The notes beneath the pieces were generated by a model. That model searched no databases and was not told the DNA's origin. It worked only from the letters and a program-made list of their open reading frames with translations. Shown here in pieces: positions 37,624-44,619 of a stretch of DNA of 44,619 nucleotides. Positions within the stretch are counted from its first letter, which is position 1. Each line of letters starts with the position of its first letter. Source of the DNA: Chara braunii (lineage: Eukaryota > Streptophyta > Charophyceae > Charales > Characeae); the NCBI GenBank assembly GCA_003427395.1, contig BFEA01000159.1:421857-466475 (forward strand). Direction: 5' to 3'. The position numbers and the translations under genes are program-made.

Positions 37624-40551
37624 ATGTACTTAGTTTATGTCTCTGCAAAAGGGGAGGCCGTTAAAACACCCCCAGAGATAGAGACTATTGTCGCTAAGTA
37701 CCCACATCTGTTTGAGGATCCTACAAGAATCGTAGACAGGGAGATTGTCCATGCCATAGAGATTATCCCAGACAGTAAAACACCTAAGGGTAAAATCTAT
37801 AGGATGGTTCCAGCCGAGTTGGACGAACTTCGGCGGCAACTGAAAGAGCTCACAGAGAAGGGTTGGATTCGACCTAGCACTTCCCCCTTTGGCTCACCAG
37901 TATTGTTTGTTCCAAAGAAAGGGGGAACACTAAGGATGTGCATTGACTATAGAGGTCTCAATGCCATCACCGTTAAAAACGCAGAGCCTCTACCACGCAT
38001 CGACGACCTATTGGATAGGGTGCAGGGATGTAAGTACTACACAAAGATAGATTTAAAATCCGTCTACCATCAGATTGCCATTAGACCAAAGGACCAACAC
38101 AAAACCGCATTTCAAACCAGGTACGGTCTGTACGAGTTTGTGGTGATGCCCTTTGGCCTTTGCAATGCGCCGGGTACATTCCAACACGCCATGAATAGGA
38201 TCTTTCATGACTACTTGGATAAGTTTCTTATCGTGTACCTCGACAACATACTTATCTTCAGTAGATCTGTCGAGGAGCATGCTCAGCATGTAGACACAGT
38301 ACTTTCACTCCTTCGGCAACACAAGTTTAAGACAAACTCAGAGAAATGCGAGTTTGGTCGCACTCAAATCTTGTACTTGGGTCATGAAGTATCCGCGGAT
38401 GGGATTAGGCCCGAAGATGCTAAGGCGGCTAGCATACGTGACTGGCCACGACCCCAGTCTGTGACTGAGGTCAGATCATTCTTGGGAATGTGTGGTTATT
38501 ACTGCAATTTCGCAAGGAATTATAGCACGATCACATCTCCCTTGACTGATCTAACTCGACTTGACACACCATGGGACTGGACCGACGAGTGTGAGGCAGC
38601 ATTCAAATGTTTGAAGCATGCTCTCACACACCATGAGGTTCTTATGGTACCCGACCCGCAAAGGCCATTCGTTGTAACCATTGACGCAAGCCAATATGGG
38701 ATTGGCGCAGTGCTGGCTCAGCAGGAAGGGAAGAAGTTGAGACCGATCGAGTACATGAGCAAAAAGATGCCTTCAAAGAAGTTGGCAAAGTCCACCTACA
38801 AGAGGGAACTCTACGCTCTTTACAAGGCACTTGTTCACTGGAGGCACTACCTGTTAGGAAGGTTCTTCTACTTGAGAACTGACCATCTGACACTCAAGTG
38901 GATCAAGACTCAACCAGTTCTCTCCGATGCACTCAAACGCTGGATTGAAGTCGTAGATCAATATGATTTCAAACTATACTATTTGAAGGGAGAGTACAAC
39001 AAGGTTGCAAATGCGTTGTCTAGGAGGGCAGTTTACCTAGGTGCGCTGATTTCTGAGTTTGTTTTGTCGAAGGATGTGACTCGATCGTTTGATGAAGCCT
39101 ACAGGGAAGATCCCATCATGATGGACATCATCAACAAACTACAAGCTAAAGACAAGGCCACCACTGATGAGTTTGTGATGGTGGATGGGTTGCTCTTTCT
39201 TGAGAAGGCAGGGTTCAAGAGGTTAGTTGTTCCATCTAGGGAAACTTTGCGTAGTTTGTTTTTAGGTGAGTGCCACGACGCAACAGGACATTTCGGTTAT
39301 AAGAAGACTAGTGCTAATCTAGTACAGCGATTCTGGTGGCCTAACATGCTTGACGATGTGAAGAAGTACGTGGAGACCTGTCAGGTTTGTCAGGGGGACA
39401 AACCGCGAACTCAAGCTCCGCTTGGGTTACTCAAGCCTTTACCCATTCCTGCTGGCCCAGGTCAGAGTATCTCCATGGACTTCATGGATACTCTTGTGAC
39501 CAGCAAAAATGGCAAGAGGCACATTTTTTTTACTAAGTACGCTAGACTAATCGCTATGCCAGAGACTGCCAGGACTGAGCACGTCATCAAGTTGTTCATG
39601 GACAACTGGGTGCGTGACTTTGGACTTCCAAAGACAATCGTTAGTGACAGAGATGTGAGATTCACAAGCGAGATGTGGAAGAAGGCCGCTGAACAGATGG
39701 GAAACCAACTTCAAATGACTTCCGGGAATCATCCCGAAGCAAATGGGCAGGCTGAACAAATGATCCGAGTGGTGCAGCATCTGCTGAGGCATTACATCAA
39801 GCCCAACCAGGATGATTGGGATGAGAAATTACCTCTCATCGCCAGCCTGTACAACAATGTTGTACACAGCACCACCGACGTCAGTCCTAATCAACTACAT
39901 CTCGGGTGGAAGCCTAGATCTGCTCTAGACTTCCTCCTGCCTAAAAACCGAACTGCTGCAACTCCTGGAACCATTCAATTTGGTGTCCAGTATGACGAAC
40001 ACATCAAGAAATCTCAGGAAGCCATGATTGTTTCTGAGAACAAGCGTCGCCGACAGTCCACATTTCAGGTAGGGGAATGTGTCTGGGTCAAGGCTAGTGA
40101 GTTGGGACAGGAGTTTGGCATCTCTAGGAAACTAATGCCTCAGTATTTCGGTCCCTGGGAAGTCCTAGACATTGTGGGGAATGATTTGGATGGTCCCTCG
40201 TACGTCATTCGTGTCCCTGGTCACTTACGCACTTACCCTGTTTTCCACGCGTCCAAGCTTGCACCTTTCGCTGAGACAACACAGTTCCCATCACGAAGAT
40301 CTATGCTGCCCCCAACCATGGATGGGCACGTGGACGTCGACGACATTCTGGATCACAGAGACACGCATGTTCCCAAGCCACCTGGCAGGAGAAGACCTCC
40401 CAAATCAGCCAGGGAATACATAGTACATTTCAAGCATCATACAGATCTTCCGAAGGAAGATCGATGGATTTCAAGGTAGGAACTTGTCAAGACAGCTCTT
40501 GAGATCGTGACAGACTATGAGAAGAAACTGAAGGGGAAGGCACCAGCATGA
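37624..40551 (+). pseudogene. retrotransposon pol: RT, RNase H, integrase, chromodomain-like end
   Basis: An open frame of 951 codons runs to TAG at 40477-40479. RT motifs are RMCIDYRGLNAIT, KIDLKSVYHQI and FGLCNAPGTFQ. The catalytic YxDD box reads YLDN, so the second Asp is lost. RNase H keeps TIDASQYGIGAVL, YKREL and RTDHLTLKW. Integrase has the zinc-binding pattern HDATGHFG with CQVCQ (one His spacing shorter than usual) and the catalytic residues in SMDF, SDRDVRF and GQAEQMIR. The VxVDRF strand expected after NGKRHIF is missing, suggesting a small in-frame deletion. After the integrase tail, EYIVHFKHHTDLPKEDRWIS resembles a chromodomain. The TAG falls just after it, and the same frame continues ELVKTALEIV to TGA at 40549-40551. 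Confidence 0.88.
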
Positions 40552-40575
40552 AGCATCTCAGCGGACTTTCGAAGC

Positions 40576-40589
40576 TAAGGGGGATGGAA
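40576..40589 (+). other. polypurine tract
   Basis: CTAAGGGGGATGGAA lies immediately before TGTGAGG of the 3' LTR, where plus-strand priming is expected. Confidence 0.8.
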
Positions 40590-41321
40590 TGTGAGGAACG
40601 AGAGCTCAAGTGGCCCTATCAGACATCACAATGTTATGGGCTAAGGCCCCAGCAAGCCAAGTGCCCGCCCTAAGTGAAGGCGGGCCTGAATATTCGTCAC
40701 AGGCCAAATTCGACATTTCCATATGTGGGTATTCAGGCTCTTGCAGCGCGTCAGTTGGTTGAGTGAACGCGCGAGCTTCACTAAGCTGCGTTGTACAGTT
40801 GGCCCAGGCCACGAAAGTTGTGCCTGGGCATATACACACAAAGCAGGGCCGATAGGTGGTGAGAGGGGCGCAGGCGGCCATAGTCGGGCTGCTAGGCGCC
40901 AGGGGGTACAACGGATGATCGGGTGGTCTTCAGGGAGTGAGGCGCTGTGTGGGGTAATCAAGGTCTGATTGAGGGTGACGAGATACGTACCTGGTACATG
41001 AGGAGAGGTCGCCGATGGTGTTGACAGTCATGTACATTGGTCTTCGTGAGCCGAAGTGATCATGTTGTGTGAACCAGTTGTAGAGTAGGATAGCGTGGTA
41101 GAGTAGGTTGGGCGCTGTGCGCCAGACAGAGAGAGCGACTTTGGATACTTTGTTGGTGTGGCCTACGGGCTTGGACAGTGGCTCAATACTTCATTCTATT
41201 GCTCTTTATGGATGGTTTTCTCGGTGCATTTGTACTCTCTACTTGGGATACTACTACTTGCTCAACTGTGTGATTTCGCAACTTGGTTTTATGTATATCA
41301 CTCACTCTCATATTGCTTGCA
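40590..41321 (+). repeat. 3' LTR (732 bp, internally deleted)
   Basis: Nearly identical to the 5' LTR over shared parts, with scattered substitutions, but it lacks the ~310-bp internal block (junction at GCCGATAGGTGG near 40850). The related LTR at 44159 retains sequence of that block type (TTCCATAAAGGAA), so this copy is the deleted one. Confidence 0.88.
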
Positions 41322-42515
41322 AAAGCCCTAGCGGCGAGGCAATTAGACAAGAACCCGGAGACACTACACAAAGCAAGGCGACAAACAACTAGCTACCCAC
41401 GTAAGCAACACAGGAAGACAAGGCGACAGGAGGCAGAAAACAGCAAACCGAAAGGAATTGCGGCAGCATACAGTGAGGCGACGGATGAAGAGGCACTGAA
41501 TGATTACCAACAACAAGGCACTTAAGTTGGAGGGCATGGGGGAGGCGGGTGGGCACACAAACAAAGCAGCAAAAGAAAAAAGCAATGAGCTATAAAAAAA
41601 AAACAAGTAACAATGTAAGACATGGGCTGGAGGGCAAGGGGGAGGTGAGCAGGCAGACAGACAGCACAAGGCAACAATAGAAACGATAACAGACCAACAG
41701 ACAAAGACTGAAAAAAATAAAAGCTAATGATAACAAGATTATTTTGTCAGAGTTGCACGGACTCATTATGAAGCTGAACCCTGACAATCTACGGAATCTT
41801 CGTATCGGATGGTTTGGGAACTTTGGGTCATGAACCCTTTGACCCTTGTTGAAGGCAAACTGTCCCCAAAACGGAACACAGCAGCCGGCAGCAACCCAGC
41901 GAAGCACCAGGCAACACTGCAGAGGCCACACGACTGCTCAATGCCAAAGACGTCTGCAAGGAACGGCATGGCAAGCGGACGAACAGCACAACACCCGTGC
42001 AGTGAAGCACAAGGCAACACAAGCAAGGCAACCACACTGCAACGGACGGCAGGGCGAGCGGACAAGCAGCCTGGCAACCGTGCAGTGAAGCACAAGGCAG
42101 CACCAACCACTGGCAACAAGGCAACCAAACTACTAGGCGCGCGAGGAAAGGACACGGAAGGCACAGCCAGAGGATGGATGGCAAGGCAGCGGAGCAGCAA
42201 AGCACAAGGCAGCACCAACAGCACGGCCACACCACACAACGAACACAGCAATATGCAGAGAACCTCACGTGAAGCAAGCGGGACAAGCAGCAAAGCAGTC
42301 GCGGAGCGCAGACGAGGCAGCCCACACATCCAACACGGAGCGAAGCGGCACATCACCTCCTCACATCGCGATTGAACACCGCAGACTGCTGATTCCCACC
42401 ACCCGTTGAGCCAGGGAGTCACTCAGACGAACATCCGTCATCACCCACAAGAAACACAGACATCCTTAACTGAGCCCCTTCCCCCCCCCGAAGAGTGTTG
42501 CAGGCACTCCAAATG
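41322..42515 (+). repeat. tandem repeat copy A (~1.2 kb, non-coding)
   Basis: Parallels copy B block by block: GAGGGCAAGGG.GAGG, CTGAAAAAAATAAAA, GATAACAAGATT, TCATGAACCCTTTGACCC, TTGTTGAAGGCA, a long A/G/C-rich GCAAGGCAACA-type section, and CCCACCACCC.TTGAGCCAGGGAG. Long - strand Leu/Cys/Val-rich frames recur in both copies with shifts and are not thought to be genes. The retrotransposon lies inside this copy's upstream part, which continues at 31655-31944. Confidence 0.75.
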
Positions 42516-42639
42516 AGGAATGACCCACTGTTCACCACTGCTTGAGGATGCTCCGTTGGGCACACAAAAAATACTTGGAAAAAATCAGACGAAGGACAGA
42601 GAACAAGAGAAGGACAGAGGCATAAAACTGATTTTTCTT

Positions 42640-43860
42640 TTTTGGTGTGTGTGTGTATGTGTGTGTGTGTGTAGTCTGATACGAAACCCCCATGTGAACA
42701 GACATGGCGAGCTGCGCCAAAAAAGCACATCAAGCAACATACCAGGAAATAAATCGTCCACTTCATATGGCATGACCAAAACAAGCAAACAAAGAGAAGC
42801 TGAATGCCCTACAATTTGAAGCCAAACAGACTAGAACATGGGGAGGGGGCAGGGAGCAGCAAACAGGAGGTAAGGCACACTGAGGAGACGTATGAGGCAC
42901 GTACGGGGGAGGCTGGCGGGCACAAAAACACGATAGGATGAGGCAAAGACAGTGAGCTGAGAAACAAGTACTACCCATGGAAGACATAGACATAGGCTTG
43001 AGGGCAAGGGCGAGGCGAGCAGAGAGATGGACAACACAAGTCGGCAAAAGCAACAACAATAGATCAAAAGACAAGAACTGAAAAAAATAAAAACTGATGA
43101 TAACAAGATTGTTCCGTCGGAGTTGCACCGACTTATCAGGAGGCCCTCGACAATCTGCGGAATCTTCGTATTTGATGGTTTGGGTCATGAACCCTTTGAC
43201 CCTTGTTGAAGGCAGATTGTCCCTAAGCGGAACATAGCAGCGGGTAGCAAACCTATGGAGCACCAGGCAACACAGTAGAGGCAACATGGCTGCACAACGC
43301 CAAAAACGTCTGCATGGAACGACATGGCACGTAGGACATGCAGCGCGGCAACAGTGTAGCGAGGCACAAGACAACACAAACAAGGCAACCACACTGCAAG
43401 GGACGACAGGGCGAGCGGACCAGCAACTCGACAACCATGGAGCGAAGCACAAGAGGCATCAGCAACAAGGAAACCATCCAACAAGGCTCGCAAGCAGCAA
43501 ACACGGAAGGCACAACCAGCAGAAGGGCAGCAAGGCAACGGAGCAGCGAAGTGCAACTTAACACCTAGAACACTGCCACACTATATAGCGAACACATCAA
43601 CCTGCAAAGAACCACATGCGAAGCAAGCGGGACAGGCAACAGGGCAACGACGGAGCGCATGCGAGACCACCCACACATCCAACATGGAGCAAAGCGGCAC
43701 ATGACCTACTCACATCACGATTGAACCCCGCAGACCGTTAGTTCCCACCACCCACTGAGCCAGGGAGACCCTGATGAGCATCCGTCATCACCCAGAGGCA
43801 ACATAGACATCCCGAACCGAGGGCCCCCCCTAAGAGTGATACCTACAGTAGAAGAGGGAC
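42640..43860 (+). repeat. tandem repeat copy B (~1.2 kb, non-coding)
   Basis: Starts with a short (GT)n at 42645-42672 and the tail ACCCCCATGTGAACAG through CCACTTCATATGGCATGACC, which matches 31845-31920 left of the retrotransposon. It then follows copy A to CACCCAGAGGCAACATAGACATCC. No coding function is recognised. Confidence 0.75.
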
Positions 43861-44158
43861 TCGGACATTGATTCTGGACCAGCCATTCAACATTGTTATT
43901 ATTATTATTCTTTGGAATAAGAGGGAAAGAGATAAGGAGGAGGAGAGTGAATGGCGAAGAAGAAGAGCATTATCATTGGTCTATGCTGGTGTACATGATC
44001 TCCTTCTTTCTTTCTTCTTCTTCTTCTTCTTACCCTCTCTCTCCTCTCAAGTTCATTCATTTCTTTTTGCAATTGGACGGCATTGTACTTTCCGATGAAT
44101 GTGTACTTCGAAATTGGCCAAGATCATGCGAGGATCCGTGTCCTCGGTAGGCCTACTG
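43861..44158. other. no gene recognised
   Basis: Contains short ATT and TTC repeats (43893-43907 and 44006-44030). Nothing assignable. Confidence 0.4.
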
Positions 44159-44619
44159 GGCCCTGTCTGCAGCCTTACCCGCCCTAAGTGAAGGCGGGCC
44201 TGGCTTTTGAAAGAGGCCCTCTACTGTCAATTTCATATTTGGGGTCCAGGCAGTTGCGACGCGCAAGTTAGTTGAAAGAAACACAGGCCGAGTACCGAAG
44301 ACATTTCCACGGCCTACCGGGCCTTTCCAAAGAATGCAGGCCATGGGCGTGATTCGCAGCCTCATACAGAGACAGTTGGGCGCCCAACCGAACGAGGCCC
44401 AGCAGCCCAGTAGCTGCTGCATCCAGACATCATCCTGGGGCCTTCCGGAAGCTGCTGGGCCCAGCCCAGCCCAGCCAGCCTGCGAGACCTGGCCAGCTCT
44501 TTTTCCATAAAGGAAAGAGCTCTAGCCAGGCAGCCTCATTCAGGCACTCGCATGCTGGCGGCAGCGCTGCTAGAGCAGATGCTCGTGGGCTGCTGCTAGC
44601 ACTGGGAGGCGAGGTGCAG
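44159..44619 (+). repeat. diverged LTR related to the 31945/40590 LTR, cut by window end
   Basis: Shares CCGCCCTAAGTGAAGGCGGGCCTG (same hairpin), TTTCCATAT/TTTCATATTT, GCGACGCGCAAGTTAGTTGA (LTR: GCAGCGCGTCAGTTGGTTGA) and TTCCATAAAGGAA in the same order and orientation. It has expanded AGCCC repeats. It may be a solo LTR or the start of another element extending past the window. Confidence 0.7.

Larger units (their letters stand above)
31945..41321 (+). mobile_element. Ty3/gypsy chromovirus LTR retrotransposon, complete but coding-defective
   Basis: LTRs lie at 31945-32988 and 40590-41321, starting TGTGAGG and ending TTGCA. The primer site TTGGTATCAGAG (initiator tRNA-Met type) begins at 32991, and a polypurine tract (AAGGGGGATGGAA) directly precedes the 3' LTR. 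Flanks are AAAAG and AAAG(C), a target duplication of 4-5 bp. Inside are gag, zinc knuckle, protease, RT, RNase H, integrase and a chromodomain-like end, in that order. Protease-RT-RNaseH-integrase order defines Ty3/gypsy. Frameshifts, stops and active-site changes show it cannot encode a working set of proteins. The ~2.1-kb leader contains organelle-derived DNA. Confidence 0.92.

Overview
The window looks like nuclear DNA of a photosynthetic eukaryote on the plant lineage, most likely a large, repeat-swollen streptophyte (charophyte-type) genome; species is not provable from sequence alone. Support: a plant-type ethylene receptor gene with GT-AG introns of 1.1-7.8 kb, a chromovirus (Ty3/gypsy) retrotransposon with a plant-style initiator-Met primer site, plant-type mitochondrial (nad4, atp6) and chloroplast (atpB) fragments, and abundant long microsatellites. 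There is no operon structure.

Layout. 1-3.4 kb: one arm of a 0.9-kb inverted repeat, a small foldback element and many two-copy local duplications. 3.4-19.9 kb: one four-exon gene on the + strand encoding an ethylene-receptor-like protein of about 1393 residues. Reading frame and intron phases join exactly. Its domains run ethylene-binding membrane domain, GAF (split by a ~500-residue Ser/Ala/Gly-rich insert), dimerisation/histidine-kinase, receiver. Nearly every catalytic or ligand residue of the canonical receptor is changed: the copper-ligand Cys is Tyr (the substitution of Arabidopsis etr1-1), the phospho-His is Gln and the receiver Asp is Ser. Its introns hold foldback elements, microsatellites, duplicated splice-acceptor modules and the other arm of the inverted repeat.

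19.9-30.5 kb: a decayed duplicate of the receptor's last exon, then mostly low-complexity DNA (a ~1-kb polypyrimidine run, Pro/Ser-coding repeats, C-rich minisatellites, a 68-base N gap and a tRNA-like SINE candidate). 30.6-31.35 kb, - strand: the receiver exon of a second ethylene-receptor-like gene, tail-to-tail with the first. It keeps the phospho-Asp and the same intron phase, and has one in-frame stop followed by a 125-codon membrane-segment tail. Its upstream exons are not visible.

31.9-41.3 kb: a 9.4-kb chromovirus with both LTRs, PBS, polypurine tract and a target-site duplication. It is coding-defective (frameshifts, stops, altered protease and RT active sites). Its leader carries a mosaic of mitochondrial and chloroplast fragments. 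41.3-43.9 kb: two tandem copies of a ~1.2-kb non-coding repeat, the first being the repeat that the retrotransposon entered. 44.15 kb to the end: a diverged related LTR, cut by the window edge.

The most interesting biology is the pair of ethylene-receptor-like genes, one of which naturally carries classical ethylene-insensitivity substitutions.
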